Part shown: positions 27,009 through 37,378 of the stretch, in pieces | Numbering within the stretch: position 1 is the first letter of the stretch | How the letters are laid out: every line of letters starts with the position of its first letter | Assembly (NCBI GenBank): GCA_025363755.1 | Contig: JANYLQ010000050.1 | Coordinates: 134,351-198,350, forward strand | Direction: 5' to 3' | Origin: Hyphomicrobiales bacterium | Lineage (GTDB): Bacteria > Pseudomonadota > Alphaproteobacteria > Rhizobiales > Aestuariivirgaceae | Length of the DNA: 64,000 bases | Made by a program: the position numbers and the translations under genes | The notes under the pieces: model-generated | Database searches by the model: none | Seen by the model: only the letters and a program-made list of their open reading frames with translations | What the model was told of the DNA's origin: nothing

Positions 27009-27442
27009 TTGCGCGCTTTCGTTTTGGAACCTTTGCGCAGATGATAAGTGAGCGCCAAGGAAACGCAATGCCGGAGTTCGGCTTCTGGCAGTTGATCAGC
27101 GACATCAAAGACAAGGGCGCGATTTCCCTCGTAGCTGAACTGCTTGGGATAAATCTGTTTAAAGTGATCCACCAAACCCGTTTGACAATGGAAATACATT
27201 GCATATTTGTGGGGTTGACCCTTGATTGCGTCGATCCGAACGGTACTGCCGCTGCCCGTTTCAGGCGTCAGATAACTCGGTTGCTGCCAGCGCAGCACCT
27301 CGTGAATTGCCCCAACGCCCTCCGTCGTTGCTGCCACCTGATAAATGATGTCACGCAACTCAGTCAGCTTTTTCTTCTGGGCAGGCGCATAGGTGGTAAA
27401 AACCTCCGCCACTGCGGCGTCTGAAAATTTGGCCTTAACCAT
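27005..27442 (-). CDS. DUF1801 family protein, 145 aa
   Basis: Small soluble protein with the DUF1801 pattern: an N-terminal helix (VFTTYAPAQKKKLTELRDII), then IHEVLRWQQPSYL, a strand region (KYAMYFHCQTGLVDHFKQIYP) and a basic C-terminus. The YAP-x-LTELRDII helix and the W-Q-Q-P-S-Y segment are characteristic. The biochemical function of the family is unknown. It overlaps the GST gene by 8 bp upstream and the nucleoside hydrolase by 4 bp downstream, so the three are translationally coupled. Confidence 0.85.
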   Translation of the reverse strand: MVKAKFSDAAVAEVFTTYAPAQKKKLTELRDIIYQVAATTEGVGAIHEVLRWQQPSYLTPETGSGSTVRIDAIKGQPHKYAMYFHCQTGLVDHFKQIYPKQFSYEGNRALVFDVADQLPEAELRHCVSLALTYHLRKGSKTKARK

Positions 27443-28145
27443 TTTGATACTCAGGAAAAAACTCGGTTTTCATCCGCTTCAAATAGTCTTCAAGCACAGG
27501 CCGTGTGCGGACATAATCGGCTATGCGGCTTTTGAAATAGGGCGTGCTGGCCGTCCAGATGAATGGAAAAACTGAGGCATCAGCTCCGCTCACTGTGTTG
27601 CCCAAGAAGTATTTGTTTTTGCCTAGCATCGCCTCCACGGCAACCAAATTTCCCTTGGCCAGTTCAAACCTTTCATCATTGCTGTGACGTCCCAAACCCT
27701 GGGCTTGGTGAGTCTTTCCAGCCTTCTTCCGTATAAGGCGCGCAATGAAAGGACGAATGGGAGCAGGGACGTCCTTAAAAAATTGGATCGGCCCTTTCCA
27801 GAAATTCTCATCCACCATCCAGCGTTCATAGCCATTGAGAAAATACATATGCTCTTCCATCATGCGCGCTGCCGCCCAGCCAATTGCTAATTTCTCAGCG
27901 CTGTAGCCGCCCGTAAAATCGATACCGTGTTTGTTTTCCAGATGCTTCATGATGAAGTGCGAATCCGCAATGACTTTGCCTCCATCAACCAAATACGGTG
28001 CTTTACCTTTTGGGGCCTGCTTGAAACTCATTTGCGTTGTTTCAAACGGCAAGCCCGAGAGCTTCATCAACAGAAGTCCTTTGATGCAAAACGGACTTGC
28101 ATCAGGCATGTTGAAATGGGGGCCGAAAGTGTGAAGTTGTAACAT
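27435..28145 (-). CDS. glutathione S-transferase family protein (metaxin/FAXC-like), 236 aa
   Basis: Thioredoxin-fold N-terminal domain with ASPFCIKGLLLMKLSGLPFE followed by KAPYLVDGGKVIADSHFIM (cis-Pro and the substrate-contact Ser after Asp). An all-helical C-terminal domain ends with DASVFPFIWTASTPYF. The SPFCIK start is more like the metaxin/FAXC group than classical GSTs, and whether it uses glutathione is uncertain. It is the first gene of its operon and faces the WYL regulator at 28227, with a candidate operator between them. Confidence 0.87.
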   Translation of the reverse strand: MLQLHTFGPHFNMPDASPFCIKGLLLMKLSGLPFETTQMSFKQAPKGKAPYLVDGGKVIADSHFIMKHLENKHGIDFTGGYSAEKLAIGWAAARMMEEHMYFLNGYERWMVDENFWKGPIQFFKDVPAPIRPFIARLIRKKAGKTHQAQGLGRHSNDERFELAKGNLVAVEAMLGKNKYFLGNTVSGADASVFPFIWTASTPYFKSRIADYVRTRPVLEDYLKRMKTEFFPEYQNG

Positions 28146-28175
28146 CGCATCCTCCTATTGATGTATTTTCTCTAC

Positions 28176-28203
28176 TGTCATACTACTGACAGCATGTTGT
28201 CAG
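28176..28203. promoter_or_regulatory. candidate operator: three TGTCA/TGACA half-sites 11 bp apart
   Basis: In the 81-bp gap between the GST operon and the divergent WYL regulator, half-sites start at 28176 (TGTCA), 28187 (TGACA) and 28198 (TGTCA), alternating in direction. They form two overlapping palindromes: CTGTCA-N6-TGACAG (28175-28192) and CTGACA-N6-TGTCAG (28186-28203). The exact 11-bp step is about one helical turn. A dimeric or higher-order regulator, most simply the adjacent WYL protein, would bind here and control both directions. Confidence 0.6.
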
Positions 28204-28226
28204 CAGTGTTGCAGTAGGAACAATGT

Positions 28227-28940
28227 ATGCGCCGCGCCGATCGTCTTTTACGTGTCATCCAGCTTCTCCGCCGCCACCGCCGTCCGATCACTGGGCAGTC
28301 GATGGCCGAAGAGTTGGAAATCTCGTTGCGCACCCTTTACCGCGATATCGCCGATCTTGTCACCGATGGCGTCCCTATTCGCGGTGAAGCGGGTGTGGGA
28401 TATGTTTTGGGTGAAGGTTATGATCTGCCACCATTGATGTTTAAGACTGATGAACTTGAAGCCGTTATGCTGGGCCTGCGTTGGGTGCAGAGGAGGGGCG
28501 ACCCTGATTTGGCGCGGGCGGCAGCCGATACGGCGGCCAAAATCGGCACAGTGTTACCGGCCCACCTCAAACCATTCTTATATGATTCACCATTGATTGC
28601 CGCGCCAAGCTTCAAAGGGAGCCAAGATAACATCGATGTGGCCGCCATCAGGCGGGCCATTCGCGAGCAATTCAAAGTTACGATTAATTATCGCGCGGAA
28701 GATGGTGCCGTAACCAACCGCACAATTTGGCCGATTGGAATTTCCTATTATGACGCCAATCGCATCATTATTGCATGGTGCGAACTTCGTGTTGGCTTCC
28801 GGAGTTTCCGCACAGACCGCATCGTCGAGATGGAAATTTTGAAAACAAAATATGTCGAGCGCCGCAAGGCCTTGCTTTCAAAGTGGCAGCAAATGGTGCG
28901 CGAAGAATCTGGCCAACCGGGCCTAGATATTTTTAGCTAG
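28227..28940 (+). CDS. YafY-type helix-turn-helix/WYL-domain transcription regulator, 237 aa
   Basis: The N-terminal winged helix is clear (RADRLLRVIQLLRRHRRP, then SMAEELEISLRTLYRDIADL), with a DeoR/HTH_11-like layout. The WYL ligand domain follows (FKVTINYRAEDGAVTNRTIWP, later CELRVGFRSFRTDRI), and the C-terminal helix is short. Such regulators usually control the gene facing them. It starts 81 bp from the GST operon with the three-half-site array in between. Its 3' end overlaps purN by 18 bp in convergent orientation. Confidence 0.93.
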   Translation: MRRADRLLRVIQLLRRHRRPITGQSMAEELEISLRTLYRDIADLVTDGVPIRGEAGVGYVLGEGYDLPPLMFKTDELEAVMLGLRWVQRRGDPDLARAAADTAAKIGTVLPAHLKPFLYDSPLIAAPSFKGSQDNIDVAAIRRAIREQFKVTINYRAEDGAVTNRTIWPIGISYYDANRIIIAWCELRVGFRSFRTDRIVEMEILKTKYVERRKALLSKWQQMVREESGQPGLDIFS

Positions 28941-29504
28941 AGCTACTTTTGCCAATGCCAACGGATAGAGCTTGTGCTCTTCAATCAAAACGCGGTCAGC
29001 CAATGTTTCAGCAGTATCGTCTTTCAGTATTGGTACTCGTGCCTGAGCAATAATCGGACCGTCATCAAGTTCAGTGGTGACGAAATGCACAGTGCAGCCG
29101 CCTTCCTTATCCCCGGCCGTTATGGCGCGTTCATGGGTGTGAAGCCCGCGGTAAAGGGGCAGGAGAGAAGGGTGAATGTTGATCATCCGGCCCTCCCAAG
29201 GCTTAATCAAGGCTGGCGTCATAATTCGCATGAAACCCGCGCAGACAATGATATCGAGATTTTTCGTCTGGAGATAATCGTCTATCGCCGAATCAAATTC
29301 TTCGCGCCCCTGGTATTTTTTATGATCAATCGCCTGGGCCGCAATATTTTGGCTCTGCGCATATTCCAGTCCGGCTGCATTGGGACGATTGGAAACAACG
29401 CAAACAACTTCACACGGGTAATTTGGTTGACGTGCAGCTTCAACAATTGCGCGCATGTTAGAACCGCGTCCTGAAATTAGAATACCTACACGTTTCTTGA
29501 TCAT
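28923..29504 (-). CDS. purN: phosphoribosylglycinamide formyltransferase 1, 193 aa
   Basis: Third step of purine synthesis: formylates GAR with 10-formyl-THF. The N-terminus VGILISGRGSNMRAIVEA binds the phosphate. IIVCAGFMRIM and MINIHPSLLPLYRGLHTHERA contain the catalytic Asn-His pair, and the Asp in VTTELDDGPII completes the site. I chose the ATG at 29504. A GTG one codon upstream is the alternative. It follows purM by 3 bp in the same direction, so purM-purN form an operon. Confidence 0.96.
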   Translation of the reverse strand: MIKKRVGILISGRGSNMRAIVEAARQPNYPCEVVCVVSNRPNAAGLEYAQSQNIAAQAIDHKKYQGREEFDSAIDDYLQTKNLDIIVCAGFMRIMTPALIKPWEGRMINIHPSLLPLYRGLHTHERAITAGDKEGGCTVHFVTTELDDGPIIAQARVPILKDDTAETLADRVLIEEHKLYPLALAKVALAKNI

Positions 29505-29507
29505 CAC

Positions 29508-30587
29508 TCAGCCAAGAGTGCCGGAATAGGCAACTTGGCGCTCTTTGCCTTTGCGCTTGCGGACCAACCCCAGCGAAACCACTTTCTCGCCCGCTTTTTT
29601 GAGCACCGCTGCAACAGCTTTTGCGTCTTTAGCATTCACCACAACAATCATGCCGACACCACAGTTGAAGGTGCGCAGCATTTCAGATTCAGAAGTGCCA
29701 CCAACATTCTGCAACCATTTGAACACAGGCAAATAGGCGACTGCATTCAAGTTAATCTCAGCCACGGTGCCTTTCGGCAAAACGCGCGGGATGTTTTCAG
29801 TAAATCCACCACCCGTAATATGCGCCAACGCTTTGATTGACTTTCCAGCCTTCAAAACTTTGAGCAGAGATTTTACATAGATTCTTGTCGGCGTAAGTAG
29901 CGCTTCAGCCATCGTCTCATTTTTGCTAAAAGGTGAGGGCGCAGAATAGCTTACACCGCTCAGCTCAACCAATTTGCGAATAAGTGAATAGCCATTTGAA
30001 TGCGGGCCGGACGAAGCCAGACCTAAAATCAAATCACCTTCGCCAACATTGTCAGCGGGCAAAATCTTCTTGCGTTCAACAGCGCCAACCGCAAAACCCG
30101 CCAGATCATAATCTGAGCCATGATAGAGCCCCGGCATTTCCGCCGTTTCGCCACCAATCAAAGCACAGCCGGCTTGCTTGCAACCAACAGCAATCCCCGC
30201 AATGACATCGCGCGCCATTGCCACGTCAAGTTTACCCGTTGCATAGTAGTCGAGGAAGAACAATGGTTCTGCCCCTTGTACCACAAGGTCATTGACAGAC
30301 ATGGCCACCAGATCAATCCCGATGCCTTTGTGAATTCCGGTGTCGATTGCAATTTTGAGCTTAGTGCCTACACCGTCATTGGCAGCAACCAAAACCGGGT
30401 CTTTGTAACCGCAGGCCTTCAAATCAAACAAACCACCAAAGCCGCCCAGCGCAGCGTCAGCGCCCTTGCGCCGTGTCGATTTTGCCAATGGTTTGATCAA
30501 ATCGACGAGATTGTTACCCGCAGTGATATCCACACCTGCGTCTGCATAGGTTAAACCGTTTCGTTTCGCTTGTTTGCCGTCGCTCAT
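29508..30587 (-). CDS. purM: phosphoribosylformylglycinamidine cyclo-ligase (AIR synthase), 359 aa
   Basis: Fifth step of purine synthesis, closing the imidazole ring with ATP. Family segments: [17 protein letters not shown] at the N-terminus, [39 protein letters not shown] and [13 protein letters not shown] chose the ATG at 30587; the frame extends to 30605 only with a TTG. It is divergent from the DUF2066 gene across 93 bp that must hold both promoters. Confidence 0.97.
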   Translation of the reverse strand: MSDGKQAKRNGLTYADAGVDITAGNNLVDLIKPLAKSTRRKGADAALGGFGGLFDLKACGYKDPVLVAANDGVGTKLKIAIDTGIHKGIGIDLVAMSVNDLVVQGAEPLFFLDYYATGKLDVAMARDVIAGIAVGCKQAGCALIGGETAEMPGLYHGSDYDLAGFAVGAVERKKILPADNVGEGDLILGLASSGPHSNGYSLIRKLVELSGVSYSAPSPFSKNETMAEALLTPTRIYVKSLLKVLKAGKSIKALAHITGGGFTENIPRVLPKGTVAEINLNAVAYLPVFKWLQNVGGTSESEMLRTFNCGVGMIVVVNAKDAKAVAAVLKKAGEKVVSLGLVRKRKGKERQVAYSGTLG

Positions 30588-30680
30588 GCCGCTAGTTTGC
30601 CTCAATTAATCTGTTAAGCGAATTGTGTTGTGGCTAACTAGCCTGAAACCGAGCCAGAATCAAAGCCTCTCGGGGCGAGA

Positions 30681-31784
30681 ATGGGACAAGTGTTGAGAAC
30701 TGTTTTTAGCCTAATTATAGTCCTGTCTGCGCTGTTCATGAGCAACGGCGTTTTTGCATCTGGCCCGGTGGAAACCAGCCCCTATGCCGTTCAAGGTGTT
30801 GAGGTTGATATCACCGACGCTAACGCTGCAGCCGCCAAGGAAAAAGCTTTGGTCGAAGTGCAGATGAAAGCCGTTGTCGAACTGGCTCAAAAGCTTGGGG
30901 GCGATGATGCTGCAACAGAAATGGCGCAACTTGAATCAAAGCAAATTATTCCGCTTTTAAAGTCTCTGTCGATTGAGGAAGAGAAAATTAGCCCGGGCCG
31001 ATACCAAGGGAAATTTACTGTCCGTTTTCTGCCTGAGAAGATCAAATCGATTTTTTTAAAAATTGGGGTTCAACTTCCAGATCAGCAAGGTCCTGCCATG
31101 CTGGTTGTGCCTGTGTGGCAAAATGAGCAGGGGCAGACGACTCTGTGGGATGACAATGTTTGGCGTAAAGCCTGGCAGGGGTTGAACGCCCAACAAGCCC
31201 AGATTCCATTGATCGTTCCATTGGGCGACCGCGAAGATAGTTCAACATTAAGTGTGCAAGACGCAACGAATAGCGACCCCGTAAAGCTTGAGAAGTTGCG
31301 CCGCCGCTATGACGTCAAGACGTTGCTGGTGGCCTTTGCAGAGCCAGCGCCCGAAGGCGGCATACATGCGCATATGGTTGGTCAATCACCACTCGGTAAA
31401 ATCACCATCGACAAAGTTTATAAAGCCGACACTGGCACCCTCAATGATTCAGCTATCATGGCGGCACAGCGTTTTCACCAGCTGATGATCGATAAGTTTC
31501 ATTCTGATCAGGCTAAAATCGCCGCAAAATCTTCCAATCCAAATGCACCTCAATCGGTGGCAGTCGCAATTCCTTTTACAAGCCCAACGGCATGGAATGG
31601 CCTTCGCGCACGCATCCTTTCAACGCCGGGTATTTTGGGCGTCGATGTAACTTCGCTTGATGGTCAAGGCGCAGCAGCCAAGCTGATCTATTCTGGTAAT
31701 TTGGAAGACATGCAGTCATCATTGCAAGCCACTGGCCTTCAGATGGTAAGAACAGGTGGCTCATGGGTGATTGAGGCGATTTGA
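30681..31784 (+). CDS. DUF2066 exported protein, 367 aa
   Basis: Signal peptide at residues 1-26 (RTVFSLIIVLSALFMSNG core, cut near VFASG). The mature start SPYAVQGVEVDITDANA followed by AKEKALVEVQMKAV matches the DUF2066 pattern seen in proteobacteria, usually upstream of an AI-2E-family transporter gene, hdaA and ppk, exactly as here. The biochemical role is unknown. It starts the + strand run that continues with the transporter at 31855. Its position suggests periplasmic location and perhaps envelope maintenance (inference). Confidence 0.85.
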   Translation: MGQVLRTVFSLIIVLSALFMSNGVFASGPVETSPYAVQGVEVDITDANAAAAKEKALVEVQMKAVVELAQKLGGDDAATEMAQLESKQIIPLLKSLSIEEEKISPGRYQGKFTVRFLPEKIKSIFLKIGVQLPDQQGPAMLVVPVWQNEQGQTTLWDDNVWRKAWQGLNAQQAQIPLIVPLGDREDSSTLSVQDATNSDPVKLEKLRRRYDVKTLLVAFAEPAPEGGIHAHMVGQSPLGKITIDKVYKADTGTLNDSAIMAAQRFHQLMIDKFHSDQAKIAAKSSNPNAPQSVAVAIPFTSPTAWNGLRARILSTPGILGVDVTSLDGQGAAAKLIYSGNLEDMQSSLQATGLQMVRTGGSWVIEAI

Positions 31785-31854
31785 GTCGAAAAATGATATT
31801 TCCTCAGCGTGTAAAGATTAGTTATATGCATCCGCAGCCAAGCGGAGAAGTAAA

Positions 31855-32970
31855 ATGACATTGCAGCGACAAACAGCCTTTTGGATTGGAGCACTTGTTG
31901 CTTTGATCCTAATCGTGTGGTCGCTGCAGACAATTTTACTGCCCTTTATTGCGGGATTTGTGTTGGCCTATTTTCTCGATCCTGTCGCAGATCGTTTAGA
32001 AAATCTAGGCTTGCCGCGCATTGCTGCCACTTTTGTCATTCTTGCGACGGCCATTTTTCTTGTCGCTCTCGTAGCAGTTTTAGTTGTGCCGGTAGCCGTC
32101 GACCAACTGGTTAAGTTAGTCGCAGATTTGCCGACTCTCACAAAGACGCTGGCTGAACGTTTCAATGAACAAGCTCCGCAGAAACTGAAAGACCTCGTTG
32201 CAAATTCTGGCACTGACCTGCAAGGCCAATTGACCGACTATGCTGGAAAGATCGCAGTTTGGTTGGGTGCAATCTTGGCCTCACTTTGGACAGGTGGCAG
32301 AGCCTTGATCAATGTATTGTCATTGATGGTCATTACGCCAATTGTGGCATTTTATCTTTTGGCCGACTGGGATCACATTGTTGCGCGAGTGGATTCGTGG
32401 TTGCCGCGCGATCATGTGGAAGAAGTGCGGGAAATTGCCCGCGATGTTGATACGGCACTGGCAGGATTTATACGGGGGCAGGGAACCGTGTGCCTGATCC
32501 TCGGCGTGTTCTATGCTGCCGGCTTAACGCTGGTTGGTTTGAAATCCGGAATGGCCATTGGCTTTGCGGCAGGCATGTTAAGTTTCATACCCTATGTCGG
32601 CGCTTTGATAGGCGGCCTATTGGCTATTGGCGTTGGCCTTGTTCAGTTCTGGCCAAACGAAAGCCAAGTGCTTTTAGTTGTCGCCGTATTTTTGGCGGGA
32701 CAATTTTTGGAGGGCAATTTTTTATCACCAAAACTTGTCGGCGGATCGATTGGTTTACACCCTGTATGGATGATGTTTTCGCTTCTTGCCTTCAGCTATG
32801 TTTTTGGCTTCCTCGGCTTGCTTTTGGCCGTACCGCTGGCAGCGGCAACTGGTGTGTTTGTGCGCTATGGTTTAAAAAGATATCTCCACAGCAAGTTTTT
32901 CACTGGTGTTCACGAGACTGAACCTACTTCAATTGACATACCGAAACGTATTAATGCAAAAAAAATCTGA
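31855..32970 (+). CDS. AI-2E/PerM-family membrane transporter, 371 aa
   Basis: About eight membrane segments. The family signature is the long mid-region with amphipathic helices between two helix pairs and the C-terminal GLHPVWMMFSLLAFSYVFG segment, preceded by FLEGNFLSPKLVGGSIG. Members have been described as autoinducer-2 exporters or sodium/proton antiporters, so the substrate is open. The ATG at 31855 has GGAGAAG upstream. The gene overlaps hdaA by 17 bp. Confidence 0.92.
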   Translation: MTLQRQTAFWIGALVALILIVWSLQTILLPFIAGFVLAYFLDPVADRLENLGLPRIAATFVILATAIFLVALVAVLVVPVAVDQLVKLVADLPTLTKTLAERFNEQAPQKLKDLVANSGTDLQGQLTDYAGKIAVWLGAILASLWTGGRALINVLSLMVITPIVAFYLLADWDHIVARVDSWLPRDHVEEVREIARDVDTALAGFIRGQGTVCLILGVFYAAGLTLVGLKSGMAIGFAAGMLSFIPYVGALIGGLLAIGVGLVQFWPNESQVLLVVAVFLAGQFLEGNFLSPKLVGGSIGLHPVWMMFSLLAFSYVFGFLGLLLAVPLAAATGVFVRYGLKRYLHSKFFTGVHETEPTSIDIPKRINAKKI

Positions 32971-33673
32971 GCAACTTCTCCTTGATTTGCCGCACCGCGT
33001 GGCATTGGGGCGCAATGATTTTTTAGTCACACCATCAAATGCCGCCGCTGTAGCTTTGATCGATCAATGGCCCAAATGGCCAACTTATGGTGCAATCATC
33101 GAAGGGCCTGAAGGGTGTGGCAAGTCCCACTTGGTGGAAGTCTGGCGTCAGCAAAGCGCTGGAGAGCTAACTACAGCAAAGAAAATTGACTTAGACAGTA
33201 TCCCAAATCTTTTGGAGAAGGGCGCTGCTGCGATCGAAGACATTCATTCAACTGGTGTCCAAGAGCGTGGCCTTTTCCATGCGCTTAATTTGGCCAAGCA
33301 AGAATCAAAGTTTCTCTTACTAACGTCGCGCCTTCCGCCCCAGCAGTTGCAGTTCAAAATACCAGATTTGGCTTCGCGCATACAGGCGCTGCCAAGCGTT
33401 CAAATTTTACCGCCCGATGATGCTTTGTTGCGGGGTGTGTTAGTTAAGCTGTTTGCCGATTGCCAGATTTCTGTGGATGAAGGTCTAATCAACTATGTTT
33501 TGATGCGGATGCCCCGTTCATTGGGGGCGGCCCGGAATCTCGTTTCGGAGATCGACAAGCTTGCCCTCACTGAAAAGGCGGAGGTCACCAAGCCGCTGGT
33601 TGCCAGAGTTATTGCGAAATTTGAGTCGATGGATTTGTTTACTTCAAACGATAATAGTTTCACACAACTGTAA
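32954..33673 (+). CDS. hdaA: HdaA, DnaA-related regulator of replication initiation, 239 aa
   Basis: AAA+ protein related to DnaA domains III but lacking the DNA-binding domain. With the sliding clamp it promotes hydrolysis of DnaA-bound ATP. The start carries a clamp-binding motif, QLLLDL (residues 7-12), then Walker [10 protein letters not shown] (51-59) and Walker B-like AAIEDIHS. I chose the ATG at 32954 because it places the clamp motif at the N-terminus. The frame from 32906 lies inside the transporter gene. The neighbours (transporter before, ppk1 after) match the conserved alphaproteobacterial arrangement. Confidence 0.92.
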   Translation: MQKKSEQLLLDLPHRVALGRNDFLVTPSNAAAVALIDQWPKWPTYGAIIEGPEGCGKSHLVEVWRQQSAGELTTAKKIDLDSIPNLLEKGAAAIEDIHSTGVQERGLFHALNLAKQESKFLLLTSRLPPQQLQFKIPDLASRIQALPSVQILPPDDALLRGVLVKLFADCQISVDEGLINYVLMRMPRSLGAARNLVSEIDKLALTEKAEVTKPLVARVIAKFESMDLFTSNDNSFTQL

Positions 33674-33716
33674 AATATCATTATTATTACAAATGGGTTT
33701 GAGAAGGACCCAGCAC

Positions 33717-35873
33717 ATGAACGAATTGTCTAAAGCACCTGATTTACTAGAAAGTCCAACTCGATTTTTTAATCGTGAACTGTCTTGGCTTGAGTTCAAC
33801 ATGCGTGTTTTGGAGGAGGCCCGAAACCCCGCGCATCCACTGTTGGAGCGCGTGCGATTTCTTTCGATTTCCGGCAACAATCTTGACGAATTTTTTATGG
33901 TGCGGGTGGCGGGTTTGGTCGGTCAGCTTCGTGAACAAGTTATGGAAATCAGCCAAGACGGTCTGAGCCCAGCTGATCAGCTTGAAAAAATTCGCAAGCG
34001 CGCGCAAGAATTGATGGCGGAGCAAGATCGTCGATGGTTGCAATTGAAGGACGAACTGAAGCAAAACGGCATCTCCATCGTCGAAGAAAACGAGCTAAAT
34101 GTACAAGACAAAGAATGGACCGACAATCGTTTCCTCGACAATATATTGCCGATTGTAACGCCAATCGCAATTGATCCTGCTCATCCGTTCCCCTTTATAT
34201 TGAATCGCGGTTTCGTTATGGCGGTGCAGCTGCGCCGCAAGCGGGATGGCAATCAGATGAAAGCCTTGTTGCCGATCCCTTCACAGCTCGAGCGCTTTGT
34301 AAGGTTGCCGGGTGAAAAAGCCCGCTTCATGTTACTGGAAAGCATGCTCAGCATGTTTTTGCCGAGGCTGTTTCCGGGATATGAAGTCGAAGGCAAAGGC
34401 CTTTTCCGGATCATTCGTGACAGCGATATCGAAATCGAAGAAGAAGCCGAGGATTTGGTGCGCGTGTTTGAGACAGCGCTTAAACTGCGCCGCCGTGGCG
34501 TTGTGATCCGCATGGAAGTGGACGGCGCTTGCCCAAATGATTTGCGTAATTTTATCGCCGCAGAGCTGGATGTTTCAGGCGAAGTGACCATAATGACAGA
34601 AGGTCTAGTTGGCTTTGCCGATACGTCACAACTTATTCTCGATGAACGCCCAGATTTGAAGTTTACGCCTTATGTGGCGCGGTTTCCTGAGCGGGTCCGC
34701 GATCATGGTGGAGATATCTTTGCAGCAATCAGACAGAAAGACTTCGTGGTTCACCACCCTTATGAATCATTCGATGTGGTCGTACAATTTATTCGCCAAG
34801 CCGCAAGCGACCCTGATGTGGTTGCCATCAAACAGACGCTTTACCGTACATCGCGTAATTCTCCGGTTGTGGCGGCGTTGGCCAAAGCTGCTGAAGCTGG
34901 CAAGTCGGTCATCGCGCTTGTGGAACTCAAAGCGCGGTTTGATGAAGAGGCAAACATTCAGTGGGCTCGCGACTTGGAAAGGGCCGGAGTGCAGGTTGTA
35001 TTTGGCTTTATTGAACTTAAAACTCATGCCAAAGTCTCAATGGTCGTACGTCGTGAAGGCGGTAACATGCGCACCTATGTACATTTTGGTACCGGCAACT
35101 ATCATCCGATAACTGCAAAAGTTTATACTGACCTATCGTTCTTCACATGTGACCCAGCGTTAGCGCGCGATGCAGCAAGGTTGTTTAATTTCATCTCAGG
35201 CTATGCTCCGCCCGATGATCTGGAAAAAATTTCGCTTTCCCCGATCAGCCTAAAGCCAACATTGCTTGAGAATATTGAAGCAGAAATTGAGCATGCCAAA
35301 GCAGGTAAGCCCGCTCAGATTTGGGTGAAGTTAAACTCACTGGTCGACCCGGAAATCATCGATGCGCTATATAAAGCCAGCCGCGCGGGCGTTAAAATTG
35401 AAATGGTTGTGCGTGGCATAAGCTGCCTGCGCTCTGGTGTGCCCGGCCTGTCCGAAAACATTCACGTAAAAAGTATCGTCGGCCGTTTCCTCGAACACTC
35501 ACGCATTGTTTGTTTTGGCGCAGGCCACGGGTTGCCGCACCCAGAGGCAAAAGTATATATTGGTTCTGCCGATTGGATGCCGCGCAACCTTCATAGGCGC
35601 GTTGAAACATTGATCCCCATTGAAAACCCAACGGTTCATGAACAAATTCTCGATCAAATCATGGTAGCGAATTTTCGCGACAATCAGCAAAGCTGGGATT
35701 TGCTGCCCGATGGCACCTCGCTGCGCTATGTTCCTACGAAAAACGAGGAGTTGTTTAATGCGCACCAGTTTTTCATGGAAAATCCATCACTCTCTGGACG
35801 CGGAAGTTCATTGAGCGGTAAAGTGCCCACAGAACAATTAAACAACAAGAAGAAAGCAGCGCGCCCCAAGTGA
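33717..35873 (+). CDS. ppk1: polyphosphate kinase 1, 718 aa
   Basis: Makes inorganic polyphosphate from ATP. Domains in order: N-terminal ([19 protein letters not shown]), head, and two C-terminal phospholipase D-like domains. The autophosphorylated His437 lies in LKTHAK (E. coli His435), and His456 in HFGTGNYH matches E. coli His454. I chose the ATG at 33717, which has GAGAAGGA eight bases upstream. The open frame begins earlier, inside hdaA. Its stop overlaps the ppx GTG start, so the kinase and the phosphatase are coupled. Confidence 0.96.
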   Translation: MNELSKAPDLLESPTRFFNRELSWLEFNMRVLEEARNPAHPLLERVRFLSISGNNLDEFFMVRVAGLVGQLREQVMEISQDGLSPADQLEKIRKRAQELMAEQDRRWLQLKDELKQNGISIVEENELNVQDKEWTDNRFLDNILPIVTPIAIDPAHPFPFILNRGFVMAVQLRRKRDGNQMKALLPIPSQLERFVRLPGEKARFMLLESMLSMFLPRLFPGYEVEGKGLFRIIRDSDIEIEEEAEDLVRVFETALKLRRRGVVIRMEVDGACPNDLRNFIAAELDVSGEVTIMTEGLVGFADTSQLILDERPDLKFTPYVARFPERVRDHGGDIFAAIRQKDFVVHHPYESFDVVVQFIRQAASDPDVVAIKQTLYRTSRNSPVVAALAKAAEAGKSVIALVELKARFDEEANIQWARDLERAGVQVVFGFIELKTHAKVSMVVRREGGNMRTYVHFGTGNYHPITAKVYTDLSFFTCDPALARDAARLFNFISGYAPPDDLEKISLSPISLKPTLLENIEAEIEHAKAGKPAQIWVKLNSLVDPEIIDALYKASRAGVKIEMVVRGISCLRSGVPGLSENIHVKSIVGRFLEHSRIVCFGAGHGLPHPEAKVYIGSADWMPRNLHRRVETLIPIENPTVHEQILDQIMVANFRDNQQSWDLLPDGTSLRYVPTKNEELFNAHQFFMENPSLSGRGSSLSGKVPTEQLNNKKKAARPK

Positions 35874-37378
35874 AGTGGTATGATGGTTTTAGAACAGTCC
35901 CTCCAAGTTACCGTCCAGTAGCTGTAGTCGACATTGGCTCGAACTCGGTGCGTTTGGTTGTCTATGACGGTTTGCGCAGATCACCGTCACCTATATTCAA
36001 TGAGAAAGTTCTATGCGGCCTCGGCAAGGGTGTTGCCATTACGGGAAGGTTAAATGAAGCTGCCATTGCGCGAGCTTTGCAAGAGCTAAGACGTTTCAAA
36101 ACATTGGTAAGACAGATTGGCGTCAAGGAAATCTACGCTGTTGCAACAGCCGCGGCGCGAGAAGCCAAAAACGGAGCTGAGTTTATTGACCTTGCGGAGA
36201 AGGCCTTAGGCGCTGGCATCAATGTTTTAACCGGTAAGGAAGAAGCGCGTTTTGCAGCGCTCGGGGTTATCGCGGGCATACCAGAAGCAGATGGCATCGC
36301 CGGAGATTTAGGCGGCGGCTCGCTTGAGCTTGTTGACCTTCACGACGGCAAACTTCACGACGGCATCACCTTGCCAATTGGCCCATTGCGTCTCATTGAT
36401 TTGTCTGGCGGCTCAATTGAACGCGCCACTCATATCGTCGACGAGTATTTGGCAAAAGCCGAGATTTTAAGACATCTGAACGGGCGCACTTTTTATGCCG
36501 TTGGCGGAACCTGGCGTAATCTGGCGCGCATTCATATGGCTCAGTCACAATATCCGCTTCACGTACTTCACCATTATATGATGACTGGCCAACAAGCTGG
36601 GGCCATTTCTGATCTGGTTTCCGGCCTTACAAGTTCATCGTTAAAAGATGTGAAAGACATGTCTAAGTCTCGCGTCGAAACCATGCCGTTTGGCGCCTTG
36701 GTTCTCAACCGTTTGCTGCACTACGGCAAAGCCAAAGACGTAACAGTTTCGGTCTACGGCGTGCGTGAGGGGCTTCTTTATTCGAAGCTACCGCGTCGTA
36801 AGATGCAATCAGATGCATTGCTCGCTTCGTGTTGGGATTATGCAAGGCGCTATGCCCGTTCGCCAGCTCATGAGCTAGAACTTTGCGATTGGACAGATCA
36901 ACTTTTTGGTAAAGGTAAGATTGAAGAAAATGAGGAGGAGACGCGCTTGCGTTATGCCTCTTGCCTTCTGGCGGATATAGGTTGGCGTGCCCACCCTGAT
37001 TATCGCGCTGACCGTTCACTCGGTATGATTTCGCAAGCCGCTTTTGTTGGTGTCGATCATCCGGGCCGCGTATTTTTGGCGCTTACGGTGTTCTATCGTT
37101 ATGAAGGCGAAACCATGAAAGACGATCTAACGCGGTTGCTTGATGAGCGCCACATTGAGCGTGCGCATTTGTTAAGTTCAATTTTTCGTTTGGCCTATAT
37201 CTTGTCTGCAGCCATGCCCGGCATGTTGCCGAAAATCGGATTGAAGTTGGGCGATAACAAAACATTGGTACTAACGATCCCAAAAAAAATAAAAGATCTG
37301 ATGGGCGAACGCGTTGAGAAACGCCTTGCAGGCTTGGCTTTCGAAATTGGACGAACGCCAAAAGTGCTGATTGATTAG
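35870..37378 (+). CDS. ppx: exopolyphosphatase / pppGpp phosphatase (Ppx/GppA family), 502 aa
   Basis: Hydrolyses terminal phosphates of polyphosphate or pppGpp. ASKHA ATPase-fold motifs: [16 protein letters not shown] near residue 20 and [13 protein letters not shown] near 145. The C-terminal helical domain carries HD-like residues and is of the long type. The start is a GTG at 35870 that overlaps the ppk1 stop (GTGA). No in-frame ATG occurs nearby, and the overlap supports this choice. It ends one base before the convergent membrane protein gene, with no room for a terminator. Confidence 0.94.
   Translation: MKWYDGFRTVPPSYRPVAVVDIGSNSVRLVVYDGLRRSPSPIFNEKVLCGLGKGVAITGRLNEAAIARALQELRRFKTLVRQIGVKEIYAVATAAAREAKNGAEFIDLAEKALGAGINVLTGKEEARFAALGVIAGIPEADGIAGDLGGGSLELVDLHDGKLHDGITLPIGPLRLIDLSGGSIERATHIVDEYLAKAEILRHLNGRTFYAVGGTWRNLARIHMAQSQYPLHVLHHYMMTGQQAGAISDLVSGLTSSSLKDVKDMSKSRVETMPFGALVLNRLLHYGKAKDVTVSVYGVREGLLYSKLPRRKMQSDALLASCWDYARRYARSPAHELELCDWTDQLFGKGKIEENEEETRLRYASCLLADIGWRAHPDYRADRSLGMISQAAFVGVDHPGRVFLALTVFYRYEGETMKDDLTRLLDERHIERAHLLSSIFRLAYILSAAMPGMLPKIGLKLGDNKTLVLTIPKKIKDLMGERVEKRLAGLAFEIGRTPKVLID

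Noticed and set aside
33561-33716. N-terminal extension of ppk1
   Set aside because: It lies inside hdaA, and the ATG at 33717 has a good ribosome site and the usual family start.
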